Source of the DNA: Pseudoalteromonas phenolica
GTDB lineage: Bacteria > Pseudomonadota > Gammaproteobacteria > Enterobacterales > Alteromonadaceae
Direction: 5' to 3'
DNA: 64,000 nucleotides
Assembly (NCBI RefSeq): GCF_005886345.1
Contig: NZ_PNEC01000021.1
Coordinates: 301,909-365,908 of the forward strand
Part shown: in pieces, positions 46,036-53,641 of the stretch
How positions within the stretch are numbered: position 1 is the stretch's first letter
How the letters are laid out: the number at the start of each line of letters is the position of its first letter
Notes under the pieces: generated by a model
Told to the model about the DNA's origin: nothing
Database searches by the model: none
Seen by the model: only the letters and a program-made list of their open reading frames with translations
Translations under genes and position numbers: made by a program

Positions 46036-46515
46036 ATGACGGAAAACGCCATGCTTGAGAAGCAAGACAAAAAAATCCTTTCACAACTACAGAGTAACGG
46101 CCGCATGTCTATGGTTGATTTGGCCAAAGAGGCTCATATGTCTGAATCAACTTGTTTGCGTCGCACCAAAGCGCTTGAAGAAAAAGGCGTCATTAAAGGA
46201 TATAGTGCCATACTCGATGCCGAAGAAGCCGGGTTTGGGGTGTTAGCATTTGTGCAGGTGAGCATAGACCAAAAAAATGAAGCGGCATTTGATAAATTCA
46301 AACAGGCTGTGATTGAGCACCCGCTTATTTTAGAATGCTATTCGCTGTCAGGTGCCTATGACCACTTAATGAAAGTCGTTGCACAGTCAAACAAAGCGCT
46401 CTCTCGTTTTATACTCAAAGAATTAAGAAGCTTTCCTGAAATTAAAGAAGCACAGACTCTTTTTGTACTCGATCAGGTTAAACACACCACTGCTTTACCT
46501 GTTGAGCTAGATTAA
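46036..46515 (+). CDS. Lrp/AsnC-family regulator
   Basis: The 159-residue protein has an N-terminal winged helix (LEKQDKKILSQLQSNGRMSMVDLAKEAHMSESTCLRRTKALEEKGVIKGY) and a RAM ligand domain (about 70-150, YDHLMKVVAQSNKALSRFIL). The family binds amino acids and controls amino-acid metabolism. The start is uncertain: 46036 or the ATG at 46051, five codons later, which has a better-placed GACGGAAAA. It is divergent from the OsmC-like gene and convergent with the HxlR gene. Confidence 0.92.
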   Translation: MTENAMLEKQDKKILSQLQSNGRMSMVDLAKEAHMSESTCLRRTKALEEKGVIKGYSAILDAEEAGFGVLAFVQVSIDQKNEAAFDKFKQAVIEHPLILECYSLSGAYDHLMKVVAQSNKALSRFILKELRSFPEIKEAQTLFVLDQVKHTTALPVELD

Positions 46516-46534
46516 AGTATTGCCTTTTTGCACG

Positions 46535-46900
46535 TTAGCTCAATTCAATATCGTGAGATTCTGACCACTTTCGCAACGCTTCTAAAATACTCAATGCAGA
46601 GCGCCCAAACTCTGTGAGCTCATAGGTCACGGCAACGGGGCGTTCACTGATGACTTTGCGCAACACCATGCCTTCTTGTTCTAACTCTTTGGGTCGTTGG
46701 TCAACCATTTTCTTGGTGGCGCCGCCTAACATACGTGACAAATCATTAAATCTCACAGGCTCATCTTTTAAGTGATAAATAATCGAGCCTTTCCATTTGC
46801 CACCGATTAAACGCATGCCTTTTTCTATGGCGCAGGGTTCTGTACAGGCATCTAAAACTTTTTTTCGCCCTTTACTATCTGTTTCTACTCGACTTTTCAT
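46535..46900 (-). CDS. HxlR-family transcriptional regulator
   Basis: The 121-residue protein has the HxlR winged helix (CAIEKGMRLIGGKWKGSIIYHLKDEPVRFNDLSRMLGG, with the typical near-N-terminal cysteines C18 and C22). Such regulators sense quinones, aldehydes or disulfide stress through cysteines. It is divergent from the mdaB pseudogene, which is the normal layout for HxlR and a NAD(P)H quinone reductase target. The motif TAAGTTACTAA lies 21 bases upstream of its start and is shared with the OsmC-like gene. Confidence 0.93.
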   Translation of the reverse strand: MKSRVETDSKGRKKVLDACTEPCAIEKGMRLIGGKWKGSIIYHLKDEPVRFNDLSRMLGGATKKMVDQRPKELEQEGMVLRKVISERPVAVTYELTEFGRSALSILEALRKWSESHDIELS

Positions 46901-46920
46901 TTTCTGACGCTCATTTTTAC

Positions 46921-46931
46921 TAAGTTACTAA
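46921..46931. promoter_or_regulatory. Candidate HxlR site between hxlR and mdaB
   Basis: TAAGTTACTAA, the exact reverse complement of the motif before the OsmC-like gene, lies between the divergent HxlR gene (start 46900) and mdaB (start 47008). Confidence 0.45.
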
Positions 46932-47007
46932 AAATATACTGATTGATTAAGATAAACAGGTTCCCAAAATACACCACAAGTTGATTGCAAACACACTGGA
47001 GCAAGAC

Positions 47008-47589
47008 ATGAGCAATATTTTAATCATCAATGGTCATCAGTATTACCCGTTCTCTTAAGGTAAATTAAACGCAACCTTAGTCGACAAAGCTGTCAGCATT
47101 TTTCAAAGCAAGGGTCACTCAACTCGCGTTGTGACGATGCAAGACAACATCGATGTCGAGAAAGAGCTTGAAAACCATCAATGGGCTGACTATGTATTCT
47201 TACAAACCCCGGTCAATTGGATGGGCGTTACTTGGTCTTTCAAAAAGTATATGGATGAAGTTTACACAGCAGGTATGGGCGGTGCACTGTGCTTAGGTGA
47301 CGGTCGACATGAACAAGCACCTAAAGCCAACTATGGCAAAGGCGGCACAATGACAGGCACTAAATACATGCTTTCACTGACATTTAATGCACCTGAAGAA
47401 TCATTTAACGACACTAATGACTTTTTTGAAGGTAAGTCACTTGATGACTTAATGTTCCCTATGCACATGAATTTTAAGTTTTTCGATATGCAACCTATGG
47501 CCACATTTGCCTGCTTTGATGTGATGAAAAACGCCGACATTGAGAACGATTTAAAACGCTTTGCAGCACATTTAAACGCACATTTTTAG
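47008..47589 (+). pseudogene. mdaB: NAD(P)H-quinone oxidoreductase MdaB, nonsense mutation near start
   Basis: From ATG 47008 the frame reads MSNILIINGHQYYPFS, then TAA (47056-47058), then [16 protein letters not shown] and on through [23 protein letters not shown] to the end. MdaB proteins have about 193 residues, and reading through the stop gives exactly that. The position of the stop is normally Glu or another residue in SxGKLN. Quinone and flavodoxin-fold features are otherwise complete. Downstream starts at codon 48 would lose the FMN-binding N-terminus, so activity is unlikely unless the stop is read through. It is divergent from hxlR and precedes a redoxin gene. Confidence 0.85.
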
Positions 47590-47610
47590 GATTCACTCTA
47601 GGATAATAAA

Positions 47611-48165
47611 ATGAACTCTGATTACACAACTAAACTTCTTGCTGGCACTGTTTTTCCTGACATCACAGCCACTTTACTCAGTGGTGAGCCAGTCAATCTT
47701 GCAAAGCCAAAGGCTGGTTTTGATTGGAAACTAGTACTGGTATATCGTGGTAAACATTGCCCTTTATGTACTCGTTATCTTAATCAGCTAGAGCTGTTTA
47801 AAGGTGCCCTAACCGACATTGGCGTCGATATTGTTGCCGTCTCTGGCGATAGTAAAACGCAGCTAGAGGCGCACAGTGAGCAATTAGAGGTCAGCTATGA
47901 CATAAGTTATGGTTTAAGCGTTGAGCAAATGAAAACGCTTGGCTTATACATCTCTGATCCGCGCTCAGAACAAGAAACGGATCACCCATTTGCTGAACCT
48001 GGCCTGTTCGTAATAAACGCTGAAGGTCATATTCAAGTGGTCGATATTTCAAATAACCCGTTTGTTCGCCCTGAACTGCAAGCACTCGTAAATGGCTTAG
48101 CCTGGATCAGAAACCCAGACAATAACTACCCTATTCGTGGCATGCATAATACCAATCCGCAATAA
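47611..48165 (+). CDS. Redoxin/AhpC-TSA-like protein
   Basis: The 184-residue protein is a thioredoxin-fold peroxiredoxin-like protein. Active-site motif RGKHCPLCTRYL (about residues 49-60) has a CxxC pair, with VSGDSKTQLEAHSEQL typical of the fold. It may reduce peroxides or disulfides in the cytoplasm. The gene starts 21 bases after mdaB and is probably in the same transcript, under the HxlR regulator. A strong terminator follows. There is no export signal. Confidence 0.9.
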   Translation: MNSDYTTKLLAGTVFPDITATLLSGEPVNLAKPKAGFDWKLVLVYRGKHCPLCTRYLNQLELFKGALTDIGVDIVAVSGDSKTQLEAHSEQLEVSYDISYGLSVEQMKTLGLYISDPRSEQETDHPFAEPGLFVINAEGHIQVVDISNNPFVRPELQALVNGLAWIRNPDNNYPIRGMHNTNPQ

Positions 48166-48214
48166 CACTTAATCATTTTGGGGAATTATAGAATAAGCAT
48201 GTTTTATATTTTCA

Positions 48215-48243
48215 ATGCCTTTTAGTTCAATGCTAAAAGGCAT
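48215..48243. terminator. Terminator between convergent redoxin and tetR genes
   Basis: An 11-bp perfect stem ATGCCTTTTAG / CTAAAAGGCAT with a 7-base loop, within the gap of convergent genes. Confidence 0.85.
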
Positions 48244-48248
48244 CGTGC

Positions 48249-48863
48249 TTACTTCACTAAATAATAACTTAAGAAGAAGTTAATGGTATCTTCAGCCAAT
48301 TTAGTTATCTCTTGCTCAGTCAATGGCTCTGCCTGATGCAAAATTTGCGGCCAAAAAGCTTGGCCTTTCAATAAGCTCACCAGTTGCTCATGCGCTAAAC
48401 GTGGCTCAGCCTCTTTAATCTTACCAGCCTGCATGGCTGACTTTAACCATCGGATTGACGTCGTTTCTTGTTCGAAAAACTCGCCTATATCATCGATAAA
48501 TTTGTCAGGATTGAATAAGCACACTCCCATTGCAACACGAATAAGTTCATGCATTTTTTTGTCATTCATGAACTGAATTTCTTTCACCACCAGCTCGTGA
48601 AGTTGCGCCTTTACAGGGGTAGTAGCATCGTAAGTAAAGTCGTAGTTTACGAAGTTTTGGCTCCAAATATCTTTAATTATTTCAGTAACTAAAGTCTCTT
48701 TATTTTGGAAATGATTGTACACGGTACGCTTCGACACGCCTGCAGTTTCAGCCACTTTATCCATGCTGGTATCGCTCACACCATATTTTTGAAATGCTTC
48801 AACTGCGCCATTCACTATCGCTTCGCGCTTAAGTTCACTGCGTGTTTTTTTAACTTCGTTCAT
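48249..48863 (-). CDS. TetR-family regulator of the RND efflux operon
   Basis: The 204-residue protein has a TetR helix-turn-helix (KREAIVNGAVEAFQKYGVSDTSMDKVAETAGVSKRTVYNHFQNKETLV) and a helical ligand domain with a TetR_C_7-like pattern (LHELVVKEIQFMNDKKMHELIRVAMG). It is divergent from the RND adaptor/pump operon, and an inverted repeat with GTAAACT half-sites lies between them. It is therefore a likely repressor of both. Confidence 0.93.
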   Translation of the reverse strand: MNEVKKTRSELKREAIVNGAVEAFQKYGVSDTSMDKVAETAGVSKRTVYNHFQNKETLVTEIIKDIWSQNFVNYDFTYDATTPVKAQLHELVVKEIQFMNDKKMHELIRVAMGVCLFNPDKFIDDIGEFFEQETTSIRWLKSAMQAGKIKEAEPRLAHEQLVSLLKGQAFWPQILHQAEPLTEQEITKLAEDTINFFLSYYLVK

Positions 48864-48928
48864 AACTCACTCTCAGATACCTGAATAGGTTATTTTTACA
48901 CTAATTAGTTTACTTTTCAAATTTCACT

Positions 48929-48953
48929 AGTAAACTACACCGTACAGTTTACT
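48929..48953. promoter_or_regulatory. Putative TetR operator between tetR and RND genes
   Basis: AGTAAACT and AGTTTACT are perfect 8-bp arms separated by ACACCGTAC. A further half-site (TAGTTTACTT) lies at 48906-48915. It sits in the divergent promoter region. Confidence 0.6.
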
Positions 48954-49033
48954 TTAAATGTTTGCTAATTCAGCCTGATATTCAGCAGCAAGCAAAGAAA
49001 AATTAATTTAACTTTTTGGCGAGCCTATACAGT

Positions 49034-50128
49034 ATGAAACTTAATGCTTTAGTTAATCTAACGACTCTCAAGGTCACAACTGCATTTATTATGACAATCG
49101 CTATGACGTCTGCCCTCACCGCTTGCGCACCTGATAATGAGCAGCAAACACAAACACCTGTTGCACAGACAGTAAAACTTGCACCTGTTATAACCAACGC
49201 AAAGCAATATACGCGTACTTTTCCAGCTGAAGTTGCGGCAGTTAAAACCATAAATTTAAGCTTTGAAGTGTCAGGTCGCCTTATCAATACCAAGCTGCAA
49301 ACAGGATCAGTCGCGAATGAAGGTGAAATTTTGGCAAAAATTGACCCCACTCTTTTCAAACAAAGAGTCCAAGAAGCTCAAACACGATTGAATCAAGCCG
49401 CAAGAGATTTAAAACGTATAGAAGCAACAGCTGAAAATGGTTTGGCCTCACAAAGTCAATTAGACAATGCGAAAACTAACTTTGAATTAGCCGAAATCGC
49501 CCTCAGCAAAGCCGAGCAAGATTTGAGCTACACCGCACTTTCTGCACCATTTAATGCACAGGTGTCAGAACGTTTTGTTGAAAAAGGTAACTTTGTAAAA
49601 GCTGGTGACATCATCGCCAAGTTGCAAGATGTTTCACTGTTTTACTTCAACGTCAATGTGCCTGAGCGTCTACTTAGCAATTACCAACAAGGTAGTTTAG
49701 TAAAAACTGAAGCCCATGTTATTTCTACTCCAGAAAAAAAGTATGAACTTACTTACATAGAGCATGATACGCAGCCTGATCCTATTACACAAACTTACAA
49801 AGTGGTGTTTGCTGCACAGGTCAGCGACAACAGCTTAACTCCCGGAGCTCGTGCCATTGTTAAAGTCAGCCTCGAAGACAATGCAAAAGATGATGTGATG
49901 TTAGTGCCTTTCAACGCACTACAAGGCAGTAACGCGGATGGCTTTCATGTTTGGGTATACAACAAGGCTAATTCAACCGTGCAAAAACGAACTGTCAAGG
50001 TACTTAAAGTTGATGACAATATGGCTGCCATTACAAAAGGCTTAAATAAAGATGATTTAGTAGTTGCTGCGGGCGCACCGAAAATGCGTGAAGGCTTAGC
50101 GGTAAAACCCTATAAAGCGGAGCTATAA
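49034..50128 (+). CDS. RND efflux periplasmic adaptor (membrane fusion lipoprotein)
   Basis: Started at the ATG at 49034 the protein has 364 residues. A lipoprotein signal ends in SALTAC (Cys31). The lipoyl-like and hairpin segments follow: VSGRLINTKLQTGSVANEGEILAKIDPTLFKQRVQEAQ and QLDNAKTNFELAEIALSKAEQDLSYTALSAPFNAQVSERFVEKGNFVKAGDIIAKL. The beta-barrel and membrane-proximal domains complete the AcrA fold. It links the RND pump to an outer-membrane channel that is not encoded here. The pump gene starts 2 bases after its stop. Confidence 0.94.
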   Translation: MKLNALVNLTTLKVTTAFIMTIAMTSALTACAPDNEQQTQTPVAQTVKLAPVITNAKQYTRTFPAEVAAVKTINLSFEVSGRLINTKLQTGSVANEGEILAKIDPTLFKQRVQEAQTRLNQAARDLKRIEATAENGLASQSQLDNAKTNFELAEIALSKAEQDLSYTALSAPFNAQVSERFVEKGNFVKAGDIIAKLQDVSLFYFNVNVPERLLSNYQQGSLVKTEAHVISTPEKKYELTYIEHDTQPDPITQTYKVVFAAQVSDNSLTPGARAIVKVSLEDNAKDDVMLVPFNALQGSNADGFHVWVYNKANSTVQKRTVKVLKVDDNMAAITKGLNKDDLVVAAGAPKMREGLAVKPYKAEL

Positions 50129-50130
50129 GC

Positions 50131-53100
50131 ATGGATATCGCACGTTATGCCATAAAAAATCCAGTTAACATTTGGTTGCTGGTGATCGTATTTTTAGTCG
50201 GTGGTGCCGTTGCTCTTGGTAAAATTGGTCGCTTAGAAGATCCCGCTTTTACCATTAAACAAGTGCAAGTAGTCACGCAATTTCCCGGTGCCAGTGCCGA
50301 GAAAGTAGAGCGAGAGATCACAGAACCTTTAGAAATTGCATTACAGCAAATGCCACAACTAAAGCGGTTAACCTCAATTTCGAAACCGGGCATTTCTGAG
50401 ATTTCAGTCGAAGTACAATCACACTTTGACTCTGATGTACTCCCCCAAATATGGGATGAGCTCAGAAAACGCCTATCAGACGCAGCTAAAAGATTACCCA
50501 CGGGCAGCCAAACTCCCAACATATATGACGACTTTGGTGATGTATACGGCATGTATTACGCACTCAGTGCCCCTGACTTTTCATTGCACGAGTTACGTGA
50601 ATTTGCCCGAGTTATTCGCCGTGAACTGTTGGTGACTGAAGGCGTTGCAAAAGTGCAAGTGAGCGGTGTTCAGCAAGAGCAATTAGTGGCTTATATCAAT
50701 CCCTATCAATTATCTGGTTTAGGGATCTCTTTTCCTGATCTAACCAGATTATTACAAGAAAACCTGCTGCCATTTAACGGCGGGCGTGTTGAAGTGGAAG
50801 GTCGTCAGCTTCGTTTAGTTGTTGAAAATCCAGTTGATCACATTGAAGAAATTTATAACCTCACCCTAGTGGTGCCAGGGACCAATCAGTCAATAAAAGT
50901 TCGTGATATTGCCAAGCTTGAATTTGAGCCTGTCGACATTCAACCTGTGCTCATTCGATATCAAGGTCATGATGCTATTACACTAGCTGTTTCGGCAATT
51001 AATGATGTAAACATTGTTGAAGTGGGACAACGTGTTAACGATAAGACCAATGAATTACTGACAAAATTACCTGCAGGGATCACCCTCACGCCTATTTATG
51101 ATCAAGCAGCTATTGTCGATGAATCCGTGCAAGGCTTTATTAATAACTTAGTGCTTTCAGTTGTGGTTGTAACATTAACCTTGATGCTATTTATGGGCTG
51201 GCGCTCAGGCGTGGTGGTTGGTTCTGTGCTTTTAGTAACAGTAATGGGCACAGTATTAATCATGTGGTTAATGGGATTACAGTTAGAGCGTATCTCGTTA
51301 GGCGCGATGGTTATTGCGATGGGTATGCTGGTCGACAATGCCATCGTGGTTGCCGAAGGAATGATGCTACGCATGAAGCAAGGTAAAAAAGCCGTTGAAG
51401 CTGCAAGCTTTATTGTAAAAAGAACACAATGGCCATTGCTGGGCGCGACAATTATAGGGATCGCAGCATTTTCTGGTATTGGTTTATCTGACGATGCAAC
51501 TGGTGAATTTCTGTATTCTTTATTCGCAGTTGTTTTAGTGTCTTTAATGCTGAGCTGGGTACTCGCTATCACAGTCGTGCCACTGTTTGGTAAGTACTTT
51601 TATAAGGTTGAACAAGACCATGCTAATCAACAACCGCATAGTGCATTTTATCGTGGCTATGAAAAAGTTCTTCGTGGTGCGCTTAAGTTCCGCTGGTTCA
51701 CCGTAGCAAGCTTATTCGTAATCACAGCCGTGGCTTACGGCAGTTTTGGCTTAGTCAAACAAGGTTTCTTTCCGCCATCAAATGCCCCGTTGTTCTTTGT
51801 GCATTATTGGGGGCCGCAAGGCCAAGATATTCGCCAAACCACCAAAAAAGTGGCAGAAACAGAAGCACTTATTTTAGAACACGAAGAAGTCGAGTCTGTC
51901 ACGAGTTTTGTTGGTCGAGGGGCTGATAGATTCACTCTAACTTATGCGCCACAGCAACCAAATGAGAGCTACGGCTATTTCTTGGTACGTACACACAATC
52001 GCGATGAAATAGATGGCATGATCCAAAAGCTCAATAACACCATGCCTGCGCTCGATTTAAACGCCGATTTTTATACTGAGCGAATGCAATTTGGCCCTGG
52101 TGGCAGTGCAAAACTGGCGGTTAGATTTTCAGGCCCTGATACTGAGATTTTGCGCCATTTAGCCGAGCAAGCTGAACAACTGATGATAGAAGATGGTCAG
52201 ATAAGAGATATTCGTCACAACTGGCGTGAAAAAGGCCTTGTGCTAAATGCACATTATGACTCTGTCAGCGCAGGTATTGCAGCAGTATCTCGTAACGATT
52301 TCGCGCAAGCCATTCAATATGCATCAAATGGTCTTGAAATAGGTAAATTACAAAATGGTGATTACAGCTACTCAATCAAAGCCAAAGTTGCAGGAGTCGA
52401 ACAAAACGATGTAGAAGCCATTGAAAACAGCCAAGTGTGGAGTTCATCACAGCGTACCTATATTCCATTTAAACAAGTTTCAAAAGGGGTTGAATTAGAA
52501 AATGAAGAAACTCTAATTCATCGCCGAGATCGTGTAAGAACCATTACTATTTCAGCAGAACCAGGCTTCGACGAAACCGCAGGTAAAGCATTCGCACGTA
52601 TTAAGCCACAAATAGAAGCCCTTCCTCTTCCTGACGGATATAAAATTGAATGGGGTGGCGAGTATGAATCATCAAGAGATGCGCAAGAAGCCCTAGGCAC
52701 AGGTCTACCTGCAGGTTTTTTAGTGATGTTACTCGTGTCTATTTTGCTATTTGGTCGCGTGCGTCAGCCTCTGATTATCTGGCTTGTCGTGCCAATGGCC
52801 GCAGTGGGTGTTGTAACAGGCCTACTCGTCACTGATATGCCGTTTGGCTTTATGTCACTGCTAGGATTTTTAAGTCTATTTGGTATGTTAATCAAAAACG
52901 CCATTGTCTTACTTGAAGAAATTGACCTGCAAATTGCCGAAGGAAGCGAACCTAGAGAAGCGATTGTTTTAGCAAGTAGCTCGCGTTTACGCCCTGTGGC
53001 ACTGGCTGCTATCACCACCATTTTAGGTATGGCCCCACTATTGAGCGATGCGTTCTTTGCGGATATGTCAGTGACCATTATGGGCGGTTTAGCATTTGCA

Positions 53101-53175
53101 ACCATCTTAACCTTGATTGCAGTGCCTGTGTTTTACAGTCTGTTTTATCGATTAAGTTATCGTAGACTAGTATAA
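50131..53175 (+). CDS. RND-family multidrug efflux pump permease
   Basis: The 1014-residue inner-membrane transporter has the AcrB-like layout of 12 helices with two large periplasmic loops. The first helix and porter start (NPVNIWLLVIVFLVGGAVALGKIGRLEDPAFTIKQ) and GASAEKVEREITEPLE are typical of the shorter RND group (about 1000-1020 residues). The proton-relay helix contains GMLVDNAIVVAEGM (Asp about residue 403). It exports drugs, detergents or metabolites driven by the proton gradient. It forms an operon with the adaptor, under the divergent TetR gene, and ends at a strong terminator. Confidence 0.95.
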   Translation: MDIARYAIKNPVNIWLLVIVFLVGGAVALGKIGRLEDPAFTIKQVQVVTQFPGASAEKVEREITEPLEIALQQMPQLKRLTSISKPGISEISVEVQSHFDSDVLPQIWDELRKRLSDAAKRLPTGSQTPNIYDDFGDVYGMYYALSAPDFSLHELREFARVIRRELLVTEGVAKVQVSGVQQEQLVAYINPYQLSGLGISFPDLTRLLQENLLPFNGGRVEVEGRQLRLVVENPVDHIEEIYNLTLVVPGTNQSIKVRDIAKLEFEPVDIQPVLIRYQGHDAITLAVSAINDVNIVEVGQRVNDKTNELLTKLPAGITLTPIYDQAAIVDESVQGFINNLVLSVVVVTLTLMLFMGWRSGVVVGSVLLVTVMGTVLIMWLMGLQLERISLGAMVIAMGMLVDNAIVVAEGMMLRMKQGKKAVEAASFIVKRTQWPLLGATIIGIAAFSGIGLSDDATGEFLYSLFAVVLVSLMLSWVLAITVVPLFGKYFYKVEQDHANQQPHSAFYRGYEKVLRGALKFRWFTVASLFVITAVAYGSFGLVKQGFFPPSNAPLFFVHYWGPQGQDIRQTTKKVAETEALILEHEEVESVTSFVGRGADRFTLTYAPQQPNESYGYFLVRTHNRDEIDGMIQKLNNTMPALDLNADFYTERMQFGPGGSAKLAVRFSGPDTEILRHLAEQAEQLMIEDGQIRDIRHNWREKGLVLNAHYDSVSAGIAAVSRNDFAQAIQYASNGLEIGKLQNGDYSYSIKAKVAGVEQNDVEAIENSQVWSSSQRTYIPFKQVSKGVELENEETLIHRRDRVRTITISAEPGFDETAGKAFARIKPQIEALPLPDGYKIEWGGEYESSRDAQEALGTGLPAGFLVMLLVSILLFGRVRQPLIIWLVVPMAAVGVVTGLLVTDMPFGFMSLLGFLSLFGMLIKNAIVLLEEIDLQIAEGSEPREAIVLASSSRLRPVALAAITTILGMAPLLSDAFFADMSVTIMGGLAFATILTLIAVPVFYSLFYRLSYRRLV

Positions 53176-53197
53176 AAAATCTTTTCCCATATTTTTT

Positions 53198-53230
53198 ATG
53201 GGTTAGCATAAAACCCGCTAACCCATTTTC
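53198..53230 (+). terminator. Rho-independent terminator of the RND operon
   Basis: A 10-bp perfect stem ATGGGTTAGC / GCTAACCCAT with a 9-base loop, followed by TTTT. Confidence 0.88.
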
Positions 53231-53520
53231 CTCGTTTATATTTCTATTATTTATTCCAAAAACAAGCAGCTGGTAACTGCTTAGAAATACTCAACAAACA
53301 GTATTAAGCTTAAATAGTTACTCAGATACTTTTTTCTTTGCTTAGGATGCGAGGTATTTGAGTATGTAAATTATTCAAATCTAATCTATGCTAAAGAGTG
53401 AATTTGTACTTATAGATATTTCTTATAATACATTCGACCACATAACAATTTGGATCATCAAAATCTCAAATACAGTGTTGTAATATACGACTCCAGCAAA
53501 ATTTGAGTTTTCGTTGACCC

Positions 53521-53534
53521 CTCACACGTGTGAG
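53521..53534. promoter_or_regulatory. 14-bp perfect palindrome upstream of the CHASE2 gene
   Basis: CTCACACGTGTGAG, 108 bases before the CHASE2 start. It has a CACGTG core and no T run, so a protein-binding site is likely. Confidence 0.5.
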
Positions 53535-53596
53535 ATTGCAAGTTAATATTGTGAATTCTTCGCCTAAACTCAAGGAACGATCGTTATGTTAGCCGC

Positions 53597-53617
53597 ACCA
53601 ACTTAATATAAGTTGGT
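53597..53617. promoter_or_regulatory. Inverted repeat in the leader of the CHASE2 gene
   Basis: ACCAACTTA-ATA-TAAGTTGGT, perfect 9-3-9, ending 24 bases before the start codon. In RNA it would form a hairpin close to the ribosome-binding site; in DNA it could be an operator. Confidence 0.5.
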
Positions 53618-53641
53618 ACATTACCAGAACGAGAAGTTCAA

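Noticed and set aside
51102..51572. Minus-strand ORF opposite the RND pump
   Set aside because: Thr/Ile-rich shadow of transmembrane codons, with no start signal.
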